Origin: Thiobacillus sp.
GTDB taxonomy: Bacteria > Pseudomonadota > Gammaproteobacteria > Burkholderiales > Thiobacillaceae
Direction: 5' to 3'
Assembly: GCA_024709425.1 (NCBI GenBank)
Contig: JANJWS010000031.1
Coordinates: forward strand, 1-64,000
DNA length: 64,000 nucleotides
A model generated the notes under the pieces. That model saw nothing but the letters and a program-made list of their open reading frames with translations. It did no database searches and had not been told where the DNA came from. Shown here one piece after another: positions 39,229 through 48,148 of this stretch. The stretch's first letter is position 1, and every line of letters starts with the position of its first letter. Both the position numbers and the translations under genes were made by a program.

Positions 39229-42200
39229 TTGCGGCGGCGCTCCGGCAGGGCGCTTGCCCTTGTTGCCTTGACTGACGCGCCGCTCCAGCCTCCAGCCTTT
39301 GCGCCTTGTCCCACCTGTGCCGCCTTCCGGCGGGTGACCGGGATGGCGCTCGCCATCGCCATGGGCGCCATTCTTGTCGGCATCGGCGTTGTGCCGGAGT
39401 GGATCCTGTTGCACGCACCGATGCTGGCGGGGATCGGATTCAACACGTCGTTCGCCTTGTCGCTTGCGGGTGTGGCGCTGCTTCGGCCGCGACATCGCCG
39501 CTGGCTGGGCGGGATCATCGCGGCGATCAGCGCAGGCGTCATCGTCCAATATGCGCTTGCGTGGGTGCCACCCGATGGCCTCTGGCGCATTGCGCTCAAC
39601 GTCGATAGTCGAGGCTTGGTCTGGCAGGGACGCATGGCCCCCCTCACTGCTTCGTCGCTGCTGTGCGCGGGCCTGGCACTGGCCACCCTCGACCGGGCCA
39701 GAACGCCAGCGGTGCAGATCCTGTTGCAAGCCGCCCCTGGATTCATCTTGGCGGCTACCGTGGGGGGCCTCCTCAATCAGAGTCTCGATGGCATGCTGTT
39801 CGTGGTGACCAGTGATCGGCATGCAATCATGAGTCCCTCCACCATCGTGGCACTGTGTGTCTTGAATGTGGGCTATCTTGCGGCGATGGTGGAAACGCCA
39901 TGGTTTCGCCCGTTCTATGCTGCGCGCGAGGAGCGTCAAGTTCTGGGGATCGGCCTGGTCGGATTCGTTGCGGCGCTGCTGCTCGGTGGCACGGCTTCCG
40001 TCGGCGTGCTCGCCAGGCAGATGCAGGCGAGCGTGGAGGATGAGCTGTCCAGATCCCTACAGACCCAGGCCACGATTTTTCGCCTGGTGTTGTCGTCGAC
40101 ATTGCAGAATCTGCATGCTCGCGCCGCAGGGCTCGGCACCGTTCTCGGTCGGGAAACCTCATTACGGGCACTCGCCGGTCCTGATGGCTCAGCGTGGTTG
40201 CAAGCCCCCGATCGTTCCGCCGGGCCTCGCCAATTCGAGCATATGGAGGATCCGCGCCTGCGTTTGCCGATCCGGAACACGAACCCGACCTGGCTGACAT
40301 GGGATCGCGGATGGATGGTGGAAATTCACTTTCAAGCGACACCCGGGGAAGGCACTGTCGTGGTTCAGCAGCCGCTGCGCGAACTCGAGCATCTCGTCAG
40401 GGATGTGTGGGCGGATGCCGCAGGCGGTGTGGAAACCTATGTGTGCGGCGGCGTTGGCAACGATGAGTTGGCGTGCTCGCCTTCTGCATTCATGCGGCGC
40501 GCATTTCGGGTGCCCACCCGTTTCGACGGCAGTCATATCCCGATGTGGTTTGCCCTCCAAGGACTGCGGGGCATCACCATTGCGCCAGACTATCGGGGTG
40601 TTTTGGTGGTCGCCGCACATATGCCGGTGGACGAATTCGGCCTGGGCATGGTGCGCGAAATAGACGCCGACAGGATGTATCAGCCGATACGCACAGCCGT
40701 GTGGCAGGCGATTGCCATCATCGCCACCATCGGCATAATCGCCGCGCTGTTGATTTATCTACGCGTTCGCTCGGTCGTGCGTCTTGCCATGGAAACGGGG
40801 CGGCAGTTGCAGGGTGTGCTGCAGGCGCTTCCGGTCGGGGTGTGGCTGGCAGATGCGCGTGGACGTTTCATCCTGAACAATCCTGCGGGTAGGCGCATCT
40901 GGAAGGGTACACGCCGGAGCCCCAGCGGCCGCCCCGGCCAGTACAAGGGATGGTGGCACGATACCGGCAAGCGTGTCGAGGCGCACGACTGGGCGCTTGC
41001 CCGTGCCATCGAGCGAGGTGAGACCGCTCTCGATGAAATCATCGATATCGAGTGTTTCGATGGTAGCCGCAAGGTCATCAGCAATTCGGCCTTGCCGTTG
41101 CGCGATGAACGAGGCGACATTACTGGCGCCGTAGCCGTGAGTCAGGACATTACGGAACGGATGCGTGCCGATGCGGACATCCGGCGCCTGGAGCGCGAAT
41201 TTCACTCCCTGGCCGAGAACCTGCCGGATATCGTCTGCCGCGTTGATCGCTCGTTGCGCCACGTGTACGCGAATCCGGAGATCGAGAAAGCCACGGGCAT
41301 CACCCGGGAATCGGTGCTGGGCAAGACGCACGTGGAACTGGGGTTGCCGGACCGGGAGGCCGAAATCTGGACGAACGCGCTGCGCCAGGTGTTTTCCACG
41401 GGTGAGCCGGTGATGTTCGAGTTTGACTTGACCACGGTAGGCGGGGTCGTTAGGTACTATCACACCCGGGCCGTACCGGAGTGCGATGCATCGGGAAGCG
41501 TCGAATCCGTGCTGGCGATCGCGCGCGACATTTCCACGCTCAAGGGAGCGGAAGCGGTGCTGCGCGAAAGCGAGGAACGCCTTCACGGCATTACTACCAA
41601 CGTGCCCGGTATGGTGTTCGAGTGTTACCGGCATGCGGGTGACGACACGTTACACTTCACCTACATCAGCAATGGCGCAAAATGGCTGCTCGGTCTGGAT
41701 GCAGCCGCCATCCTGCGGAATGGAAATACGTTCATCGAATCGATTGCCGCGGCGGACAGGCCAGGTTTCCGTGACAGCATGGTGCAGTCGCAGGATGCGC
41801 TTGCATTCTGGAACTGGGAAGGCCGGATCGCTACGGACGATGGCGAATTGAAGTGGATCAACCTGCGCGCCACCCCCCGCGCCCACAGTGAGCAGGTCTG
41901 CATGTGGGATGGTGTCGTGATCAACATTACCAAGAGCAAGATCAGTGAAGAAAAGCTCGTCGATTCGCAAAACATGTTGCGTGCGCTTTCCGCACACCTT
42001 GAAGGCGTCCGTGAGGAAGAGCGCAAGCGCATCGCACGCGAGATTCACGATGAACTCGGACAGACGCTCACCGCGCTGCGGATGGATGTCTCGCTTGCGC
42101 GACTTGGTTTTGGCGAGTCCAATCCCGAGCTCATGACACGCCTGCAATCCATGACCCAACTTGTCGACCGCACCATCAAGACGGCACGCCATGTTACATC

Positions 42201-42615
42201 GAGCTTGCGTCCCGGCGCCCTGGACCTGGGCATCGTCGCTGCATTGGAATGGCTGGTGGAGGAGTTCATCGGCTATGCGGGCGTTCCCTGTGAGCTCGTG
42301 CTGGGCGACGGCGACATTACCCTGGATGAACTCACGGCGACCGCCATATTCCGCATCATCCAGGAGTCATTGACCAACATCGCACGCCATGCCGATGCAA
42401 CCCAGGTCGAAATCATCGTGACCCGTAGCGGTGGCGAGCTCTGCTTCGAGGTGCGCGACAACGGAAAAGGATTTGATCAACATGTCGTGGCAAGCCGAAA
42501 GTCGTTCGGCCTGGTCGGCATTCGCGAGCGGGTGGCGATGATGCAGGGCACTTTCGTGCTTGACAGCGAACCGGGGCGAGGCACGCGTCTTCGTGTGTGC
42601 GTTCCGGTAGCATGA
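39229..42615 (+). CDS. Large multi-PAS sensor histidine kinase, NarX-type (HisKA_3)
   Basis: An 1128-residue kinase with about seven N-terminal membrane helices (residues 38-255), an extracytoplasmic stretch of some 240 residues, and a further helix near 497-520. Three PAS-type segments lie between about 528 and 900. A HisKA_3 dimerisation domain has His940 in REIHDELGQT, and an HATPase finishes the chain (SFGLVGIRERV). The start is uncertain: TTG 39229 is the longest; ATG 39343 would begin just before the first helix. The LuxR-type regulator overlaps its stop, so they form a two-component pair. Confidence 0.85.
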   Translation: MRRRSGRALALVALTDAPLQPPAFAPCPTCAAFRRVTGMALAIAMGAILVGIGVVPEWILLHAPMLAGIGFNTSFALSLAGVALLRPRHRRWLGGIIAAISAGVIVQYALAWVPPDGLWRIALNVDSRGLVWQGRMAPLTASSLLCAGLALATLDRARTPAVQILLQAAPGFILAATVGGLLNQSLDGMLFVVTSDRHAIMSPSTIVALCVLNVGYLAAMVETPWFRPFYAAREERQVLGIGLVGFVAALLLGGTASVGVLARQMQASVEDELSRSLQTQATIFRLVLSSTLQNLHARAAGLGTVLGRETSLRALAGPDGSAWLQAPDRSAGPRQFEHMEDPRLRLPIRNTNPTWLTWDRGWMVEIHFQATPGEGTVVVQQPLRELEHLVRDVWADAAGGVETYVCGGVGNDELACSPSAFMRRAFRVPTRFDGSHIPMWFALQGLRGITIAPDYRGVLVVAAHMPVDEFGLGMVREIDADRMYQPIRTAVWQAIAIIATIGIIAALLIYLRVRSVVRLAMETGRQLQGVLQALPVGVWLADARGRFILNNPAGRRIWKGTRRSPSGRPGQYKGWWHDTGKRVEAHDWALARAIERGETALDEIIDIECFDGSRKVISNSALPLRDERGDITGAVAVSQDITERMRADADIRRLEREFHSLAENLPDIVCRVDRSLRHVYANPEIEKATGITRESVLGKTHVELGLPDREAEIWTNALRQVFSTGEPVMFEFDLTTVGGVVRYYHTRAVPECDASGSVESVLAIARDISTLKGAEAVLRESEERLHGITTNVPGMVFECYRHAGDDTLHFTYISNGAKWLLGLDAAAILRNGNTFIESIAAADRPGFRDSMVQSQDALAFWNWEGRIATDDGELKWINLRATPRAHSEQVCMWDGVVINITKSKISEEKLVDSQNMLRALSAHLEGVREEERKRIAREIHDELGQTLTALRMDVSLARLGFGESNPELMTRLQSMTQLVDRTIKTARHVTSSLRPGALDLGIVAALEWLVEEFIGYAGVPCELVLGDGDITLDELTATAIFRIIQESLTNIARHADATQVEIIVTRSGGELCFEVRDNGKGFDQHVVASRKSFGLVGIRERVAMMQGTFVLDSEPGRGTRLRVCVPVA

Positions 42616-43316
42616 GCGGTGTGCCGTACGCGCAACCCGCCCAGAACGCGCATGGACGACCCGATACAACCGAGATTTCCAGGATGATCAGACTCATCAT
42701 TGTCGACGACCATGCGATCGTTCGCCATGGGCTCAAGCAGATACTCGCGCTCGCCTCCGATATCAGTGTCGTCGGCGAAGCCGGCGCAGGCGAGGAACTC
42801 CAGTACGTACTCGAACGAACCGCCTGCGATCTCGTTCTGCTCGACGTGAACATACCGGGCCTGGCCGGCGTCGACCTCATCAAGTGGATCAACGGTGCAC
42901 ATCCCGGCCTGCCGGTCCTGATCCTGAGCATGCACGCCGAGGGGCAGATCGCGAGCCGCGCCCTGAAAGCGGGGGCGAGCGGCTATCTGACCAAGGATAG
43001 CGAGCCAGAAGTCCTGATAGGCGCCATTCGCAAGGTCGCCGGCGGAGGAAAGTTCATCGATGCGGCGCTGGTCGAAACGCTTGTGTTCGAACATGACGCT
43101 GAAGCCAGTGCGCCGCACGAGGGATTGTCGGAGCGGGAACGCCAGGTGTTTCTCATGCTTGCATCCGGAAAGACGATCAGCGAGATCGCGAACGAGCTGT
43201 ACCTGAGCATCAAGACGGTCAGTACGCACAAGTTTCGACTCATGCGCAAGATGAATCTCCAGACGTCGACCGACCTTGTCCGTTATGCCATCCGGCATCG
43301 CCTGATCGACGGCTGA
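42612..43316 (+). CDS. NarL/FixJ-type response regulator
   Basis: A 234-residue regulator with an N-terminal receiver (RLIIVDDHAIVRHGL, phospho-Asp in LVLLDVNIPG, Lys in YLTKDSE) and a C-terminal LuxR helix-turn-helix (GLSERERQVFLMLASGKTIS, then LYLSIKTVSTHKFRLM). ATG 42612 overlaps the kinase stop (ATGA); the receiver proper begins at an ATG 72 bases on, which may be the true start. Partnered with the NarX-like kinase upstream. A palindromic site of the type bound by this regulator class lies 128 bases downstream of its stop. Confidence 0.88.
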   Translation: MSGVPYAQPAQNAHGRPDTTEISRMIRLIIVDDHAIVRHGLKQILALASDISVVGEAGAGEELQYVLERTACDLVLLDVNIPGLAGVDLIKWINGAHPGLPVLILSMHAEGQIASRALKAGASGYLTKDSEPEVLIGAIRKVAGGGKFIDAALVETLVFEHDAEASAPHEGLSERERQVFLMLASGKTISEIANELYLSIKTVSTHKFRLMRKMNLQTSTDLVRYAIRHRLIDG

Positions 43317-43444
43317 CGGATGCCCTGATTCCTGTTCTGCAGTTCCCTTCTGCGCCTGCCGCAATCGCCACGGCGGACCGCCTGGACGCGGCCATCGCCG
43401 CACTCATCCGTTCCCAGTCGTGCCCGGCCCGGGCACGAATGAGC

Positions 43445-43460
43445 GTAGGAAGATTCCTAC
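43445..43460. promoter_or_regulatory. 16-bp palindrome upstream of the chemosensory operon
   Basis: Arms GTAGGAA and TTCCTAC flank a two-base centre (GA). The shape resembles RcsB/FixJ-class boxes (TAGGAA-N2-TTCCTA). It lies in the 294-base spacer between the NarL-type regulator gene and the first gene of the chemosensory row. The rest of that spacer holds no convincing gene, though a short stretch near 43340-43420 has codon-like structure and may be a remnant. Confidence 0.5.
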
Positions 43461-43610
43461 TCCGCTTTAAGCTATTCCTGCATCAAAAGCAGAGTTTGCC
43501 GACTTCATTTCATGCGGTGGGCTTGCGTTAATCCAACTCGAACGGAATGGCTGTGTCGGTACGCTGTGCCAGCCAGCTTGCCTGCCTAGCAAGAAGTGGA
43601 GCCCGAGCGC

Positions 43611-43964
43611 ATGAAGTTGTTGCTGGTTGAGCCGTCGACTCTGTTGCGGGAACGCCTGGCCGCCATGCTCGCCAGTCTTCATGGCGTGGAGATCGTACAA
43701 GCCGCCGGAGTGGAGAACGCACTTCGGGCAATGCGGGGCATGCAACCGAAAGTCGTCGTGATGGATGCCCAGAAGCCGGATGAGACTGGCCTCGAGGCGC
43801 TCGCAAAGATGCGCACGGAGTGTCCGTCGGCCTGCCTGATCGTGGTGAGTTCCTACTCGCCGGAGGCATACAGAAAACGGTGGCTGGAAGCGGGGGCAGA
43901 TCATTTCTACGATCTTTCCGCGCAGATCGACCTGTTGCTGAATACCGTGACGCGTTACAGCTAA
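43611..43964 (+). CDS. Stand-alone receiver-domain protein, degenerate
   Basis: A 117-residue single-domain receiver. Asp52 (VVVMDAQKPDETG) occupies the phosphorylation position. The acidic pair that binds Mg2+ is reduced to one Glu (LLVEPST), and the conserved C-terminal Lys is absent (FYDLSAQID). It may therefore act without standard phosphorylation, or as a docking partner. ATG 43611 is preferred to a GTG 15 bases earlier. It heads the chemosensory gene row, 50 bases before a receptor gene. Confidence 0.72.
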   Translation: MKLLLVEPSTLLRERLAAMLASLHGVEIVQAAGVENALRAMRGMQPKVVVMDAQKPDETGLEALAKMRTECPSACLIVVSSYSPEAYRKRWLEAGADHFYDLSAQIDLLLNTVTRYS

Positions 43965-44014
43965 AGGTTCCCTCTTCGACACCATGACGAGCATAACGAG
44001 AACTGGAAGGTGGT

Positions 44015-45157
44015 ATGACATTCAATGCGAGTGAAGGAGCGGCGACAGGCATGCTGGTCGGCATGGGCGGCATCGAGCTCGCAATGGTCGGCATGCTGAT
44101 CTTCGCCTGTGGGGCCGCTGGCGGCTGGTTTGCTCATCGCTTCCGCTCGACACGGCATGCGTCCAGCCTGAGGGTGGCGGAGCAGATGAACGGCGATCCG
44201 GTGGGCCACTGCAATCCCGATCTCGACACGGTTTGCGCCAGTGTCTTGCCCATATGGGCGATGCAGGTGGAGGCAGGGCGTGCACAGACCGAGGATGCCG
44301 TCACCGCGCTCGCGATTCGGTTTTCCGGCCTGACCGAAAAACTGGGGGCCGCCGTCGCGACCTCGCAATCGGTAGCAAGTGGAAACGACGGGGAACAGGG
44401 ACAGGATGGCCTGCTGGATCTGCTCAACACCAGCCAGCACGATCTCGGCTCGATCATCGATTCTCTGCGGGAGTCGACCCTTGCCAAGCAAAGTCTGATG
44501 CGCGAAATCGACCAGCTGGCCCTGTTTACGGGTGAGTTGAAGCAAATGGCGGCCGAGGTCGGCAGCATCGCCATGCAGACCAACCTGCTTGCGCTCAACG
44601 CGGCGATCGAAGCGGCTCGGGCCGGCGAGGCCGGCCGGGGCTTTGCCGTGGTGGCGGACGAGGTACGCAAGCTCTCGACGCTGTCCGCCGAAACCGGCAA
44701 GCGAATCAGCCAGGGTGCGGAGCAGATCAATGCCGCAATCGTGGCCGCAGTTGCCGCGTCCGAACAGTCGGTGACACGAGACACCGAATCGGTGAGGCAT
44801 TCCGAAGAAGTCATTGGCCAGGTGATCGATCGCTTCCATGGTGCGACGAGCCGGCTGACGGATTCCTCCCGAATCCTGAACGAGGCCAGCCTCGGCATCC
44901 GTGATGAAATTTCCGATGTTCTGGTGTCGCTGCAGTTTCAGGATCGCGTGAGCCAGATTCTCTCGCATATTCGCGACGACATCCGGAAATTCGAGGCGCA
45001 TGTCCAGGAGTGCCTGAGCACGGGGCAGTGCGTGCCCATCGATACGCAGGCCTGGTTGGACGAGTTGTCGAAAACCTACACCACCACGGAGCAGCGAGAG
45101 ATGCACAGCGGTACACAGGCGACGGCGTCGGCCAGTTCGGAAATCACCTTCTTCTAG
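44015..45157 (+). CDS. Chemoreceptor-like protein with one membrane helix, no periplasmic sensor
   Basis: A 380-residue methyl-accepting-type protein. A single helix lies near residues 19-40. A linker and the signalling hairpin follow, with the conserved tip region [32 protein letters not shown]-terminal segment has [17 protein letters not shown] and ends in EITFF. With almost nothing outside the membrane it should read cytoplasmic or membrane state, or serve as a scaffold. It is followed after 9 bases by cheY-like and STAS genes, so its output is likely within this operon. Confidence 0.84.
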   Translation: MTFNASEGAATGMLVGMGGIELAMVGMLIFACGAAGGWFAHRFRSTRHASSLRVAEQMNGDPVGHCNPDLDTVCASVLPIWAMQVEAGRAQTEDAVTALAIRFSGLTEKLGAAVATSQSVASGNDGEQGQDGLLDLLNTSQHDLGSIIDSLRESTLAKQSLMREIDQLALFTGELKQMAAEVGSIAMQTNLLALNAAIEAARAGEAGRGFAVVADEVRKLSTLSAETGKRISQGAEQINAAIVAAVAASEQSVTRDTESVRHSEEVIGQVIDRFHGATSRLTDSSRILNEASLGIRDEISDVLVSLQFQDRVSQILSHIRDDIRKFEAHVQECLSTGQCVPIDTQAWLDELSKTYTTTEQREMHSGTQATASASSEITFF

Positions 45158-45166
45158 GAGAACATC

Positions 45167-45535
45167 ATGGCAAAAACCATCATGGTCGTAGACGACTCCG
45201 CTTCGCTGCGCCAAGTCGTGAGCATCGCACTCAAGGGTGCCGGGTTCGATGTCATCGAGGCATGCGACGGCAAGGACGGTCTGTCAAAGATCACCGGCCA
45301 GAAAATCCACCTCATCATCAGCGACGTCAACATGCCGAACATGGACGGCATCACCTTCGTGAAAGAGATCAAGAAAATGCCGAACTACAAGTTCACGCCG
45401 ATCATCATGTTGACGACCGAATCGCAGGAAGCGAAGAAGCAGGAAGGACAGGCCGCCGGTGCCAAGGCCTGGGTGGTCAAGCCATTCCAGCCAGCCCAGA
45501 TGCTGGCTGCCGTCTCCAAACTGATCATGCCCTGA
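45167..45535 (+). CDS. cheY: CheY-type single-domain response regulator
   Basis: A 122-residue receiver with all catalytic residues: acidic pair at positions 9-10 (VVDD), phospho-Asp53 in IISDVNMPNMDG, Thr in LTTES, and Lys105 in WVVKPF. There is no output domain. It is the intact counterpart of the degenerate receiver at 43611 and the probable diffusible output of the CheA encoded downstream. AGGAGA precedes the ATG. Whether it targets a flagellar motor or another system is unknown, since no flagellar genes are in view. Confidence 0.88.
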   Translation: MAKTIMVVDDSASLRQVVSIALKGAGFDVIEACDGKDGLSKITGQKIHLIISDVNMPNMDGITFVKEIKKMPNYKFTPIIMLTTESQEAKKQEGQAAGAKAWVVKPFQPAQMLAAVSKLIMP

Positions 45536-45557
45536 AGTGGGCAACGGGGAGACCACC

Positions 45558-45878
45558 ATGCATATCAATGCGCAGTGTGAAAACGGTGTTTGCAGGCTGC
45601 AAATGGAAGGTGAGTTCACCATCTATAACGCTCTGGAAATCCGGAGTGGATTGTTGGAGCACCTGGCCGCGAACGACGAGATCGAACTGGATTTGAGTGG
45701 CATCACCGAAATGGATACTGCCGGCTTCCAGCTGTTGCTGGCGACCAAACGCGAAGGCACCCGTCTGGGGAAGGCGGTGCGCTATGTGTCCCACAGCCAG
45801 GCCGCACTGGAGGTGATCGATCTTTTCGACATGGCGGCGCAATTCGGAGACCCGCTGCTGATTTCCGCTCGACGGTAA
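45558..45878 (+). CDS. STAS-domain anti-sigma antagonist-like protein
   Basis: A 106-residue STAS protein. The phosphorylation-site region reads EMDTAGFQLLLATKRE, with Thr54 at the position used by SpoIIAA-type proteins. GGGGAGA lies 8 bases before ATG 45558, which is preferred over a GTG 21 bases earlier. Its place between cheY and cheA suggests the chemosensory complex also controls a partner-switch, or that STAS serves as an adaptor. A kinase/phosphatase for it may be the HsbR-like protein at 56462. Confidence 0.82.
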   Translation: MHINAQCENGVCRLQMEGEFTIYNALEIRSGLLEHLAANDEIELDLSGITEMDTAGFQLLLATKREGTRLGKAVRYVSHSQAALEVIDLFDMAAQFGDPLLISARR

Positions 45879-45905
45879 GCAGGGGCACAGTCCAGGGAGA
45901 CCAGA

Positions 45906-48092
45906 ATGAGCATGGATCAGGCATTACAGACCTATATCGAGGAAAGTCGCGGCCTGCTCGAGGAAATGGAAGGCATTCTGCTGCGGCTGGAAGATTCGCC
46001 GCAGGATGCGGAAATGGTCAACGCCATGTTTCGCGCCGCCCATACCATCAAGGGTTCTGCGGGCTTGTTCGGTCTCGATGCGATCGTGTCCTTCACGCAT
46101 GTCGTGGAAAATGTTCTCGACGACGTACGCGCCGGCACGCTGGCGGTCAACAGCGAGCTCGTCGAACTGCTGCTCAAGTGTTCCGACCACATCGGCCTGC
46201 TGATCACGATGGTTGCAGAAGCCGGCGAGGCGCTCAGCGCGGACCAGATGGCCTCTGGTGATGGGCTGGTGGCTGGGCTGAAGGGATTTCTGGCGGGCTC
46301 GGCCGCAGCTGATGCGACGGTGCCGACCCTTCGCGAGGCCGCGGTGGCGGCCTCGGGTGGCGGACCGATCGAGGAGGGCGATTATTGGCACATTTCACTT
46401 GCGTTCGGGCGCGATGTGTTGCGGAACGGCATGGACCCCATCTCCTTCATCCGTTATCTCGCAACCATCGGCGACATCGTTTCGCTCAGCGTGGACGATG
46501 GCGAGCTTCCCGATCTGGAGGTGATGGATCCGGAGGCCTGCTACCTCAATTACTCGATCGAATTCAAGAGCGAAGCGGAAAAGAAAACCATCGAGGACGT
46601 TTTCGAGTTCGTGCGTGAGGACTGCAAGCTGCGCATTTTTCCCCCGCCGAGCCACCTCGCCGCCTACGTCGATCGGCTGGAGAACGCGAGCGGCAATACC
46701 GACATGCTCGGCCAGTTACTGATCGAGGCAGGCATTCTCACCGGGAATGAACTGGATGATGCGCTCGCCGCCCAGGACAGCATGATGGCAGTGACGGGCG
46801 GCACGAGGCCGCCGATCGGCGAGGTATTGGTCAAGGAAGGCGTGGTCCGCAAGGAAGTGGTGGACGTGGCGCTCGAAAAGCAGCGCCAGATTCGCGACCA
46901 CAAGGCCCAGGAAGCGAAGTTCATCCGCGTGAGTGCGGAAAAACTCGATGAACTCATCAATCTAGTCGGCGAACTGGTCATCGCCGGTGCAGGCGCTTCC
47001 TTGTTGGCACAGCGATCCGGTGATGCAGCGATGCATGAGTCCACGTCTGTGGTGTCGGGACTGGTCGAGGAAATCCGCGACGGCGCGCTCAAGCTGCGCA
47101 TGGTCGAAATCGGCGAGACCTTCAACCGGTTCCAGCGTGTTGTGCGCGACATGAGCAAGGAACTCGGCAAGGATATCGGTCTGGAGATCAGCGGCGCCGA
47201 GACGGAACTCGACAAGACGGTCGTCGAGAAGATCGGCGATCCGCTCATGCATCTTGTACGCAATGCCATGGATCACGGCATCGAGTCGGCCGAAACGCGT
47301 GTGGTGGCCGGCAAGCCTGCAAGGGGAACGTTGCGGCTGAATGCTTACCACGATTCCGGCAGCATCGTGATCGAGGTGGCCGACGACGGCGGTGGACTCA
47401 AGAAGGACCGGATTCTGCGGAAGGCGATCGAGCGCGGTATCGTCAGTCCGGGCCAGAATCTGTCGGACAACGAGATCTGCAATCTCATCTTCGAGGCGGG
47501 CTTTTCCACCGCCGAGCAGGTCACGAATCTCTCCGGACGTGGCGTCGGCATGGATGTGGTCAAGCGCAACATCCAGGCCCTGCGTGGCACCGTCGACATT
47601 GAGAGCGAGGAGGAACGCGGCACGATGGTCCGCATCCGGCTTCCGCTCACCCTGGCCATCATCGATGGCTTCCTGGTCGGTGTGGGAAAGTCGGCGTTCG
47701 TGGTGCCGCTCGACATGGTGCTGGAGTGCATCGAACTTCCCGAAGCCGACAGAAAGTCATCGGATACGCGCAACTACGTCAATCTGCGTGGCGAAGTGCT
47801 GCCGTTCGTCCGCCTGCGGGACGAATTCGAGATCAAGGCACCGGTCGGCAAACGCGAAAACATCGTGGTGGTGCAGTACGGCGGGCAGAAGGCGGGCCTG
47901 GTGGTGGACGAACTGCTGGGCGAATTTCAGACCGTCATCAAGCCCCTGGGTAACGTATTCCGGCATCTGAAAAGCATTTCGGGTTCCACGATTCTGGGCA
48001 CGGGAGAGGTGGCGTTGATTCTGGATGTGCCGGCGCTCGTGCAGTTGGGGGTTGCGCGTGATGGACAAAAGATGGCCGCGCACGAACCGTGA
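45906..48092 (+). CDS. cheA: Chemotaxis histidine kinase CheA with MshEN-like insert
   Basis: A 728-residue kinase. The Hpt domain has phospho-acceptor His46 (RAAHTIKGSAG). A region of about 265-327 holds two repeats of the form LGQLLIEAGILTGNELDDAL and IGEVLVKEGVVRKEVVDVAL, similar in shape to MshEN/GspE N-terminal motifs. The dimerisation and HATPase domains follow (LVGELVIAG, HLVRNAMDHGIE, GRGVGMDVVK), then a CheW-like docking domain at the end. The catalytic parts are intact. The repeats lie where a CheY-binding P2 domain would normally be, or next to it. Confidence 0.9.
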   Translation: MSMDQALQTYIEESRGLLEEMEGILLRLEDSPQDAEMVNAMFRAAHTIKGSAGLFGLDAIVSFTHVVENVLDDVRAGTLAVNSELVELLLKCSDHIGLLITMVAEAGEALSADQMASGDGLVAGLKGFLAGSAAADATVPTLREAAVAASGGGPIEEGDYWHISLAFGRDVLRNGMDPISFIRYLATIGDIVSLSVDDGELPDLEVMDPEACYLNYSIEFKSEAEKKTIEDVFEFVREDCKLRIFPPPSHLAAYVDRLENASGNTDMLGQLLIEAGILTGNELDDALAAQDSMMAVTGGTRPPIGEVLVKEGVVRKEVVDVALEKQRQIRDHKAQEAKFIRVSAEKLDELINLVGELVIAGAGASLLAQRSGDAAMHESTSVVSGLVEEIRDGALKLRMVEIGETFNRFQRVVRDMSKELGKDIGLEISGAETELDKTVVEKIGDPLMHLVRNAMDHGIESAETRVVAGKPARGTLRLNAYHDSGSIVIEVADDGGGLKKDRILRKAIERGIVSPGQNLSDNEICNLIFEAGFSTAEQVTNLSGRGVGMDVVKRNIQALRGTVDIESEEERGTMVRIRLPLTLAIIDGFLVGVGKSAFVVPLDMVLECIELPEADRKSSDTRNYVNLRGEVLPFVRLRDEFEIKAPVGKRENIVVVQYGGQKAGLVVDELLGEFQTVIKPLGNVFRHLKSISGSTILGTGEVALILDVPALVQLGVARDGQKMAAHEP

Positions 48093-48148
48093 GCGAGCCG
48101 GCTTGGGTGTTTTCGGGGATTTTTGAGTGATTTGACAGGAGCGTGGCA

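Noticed and set aside
43317-43444. Possible remnant coding stretch before the chemosensory operon
   Set aside because: A short frame has protein-like composition but no start, no ribosome site and no recognised homology.
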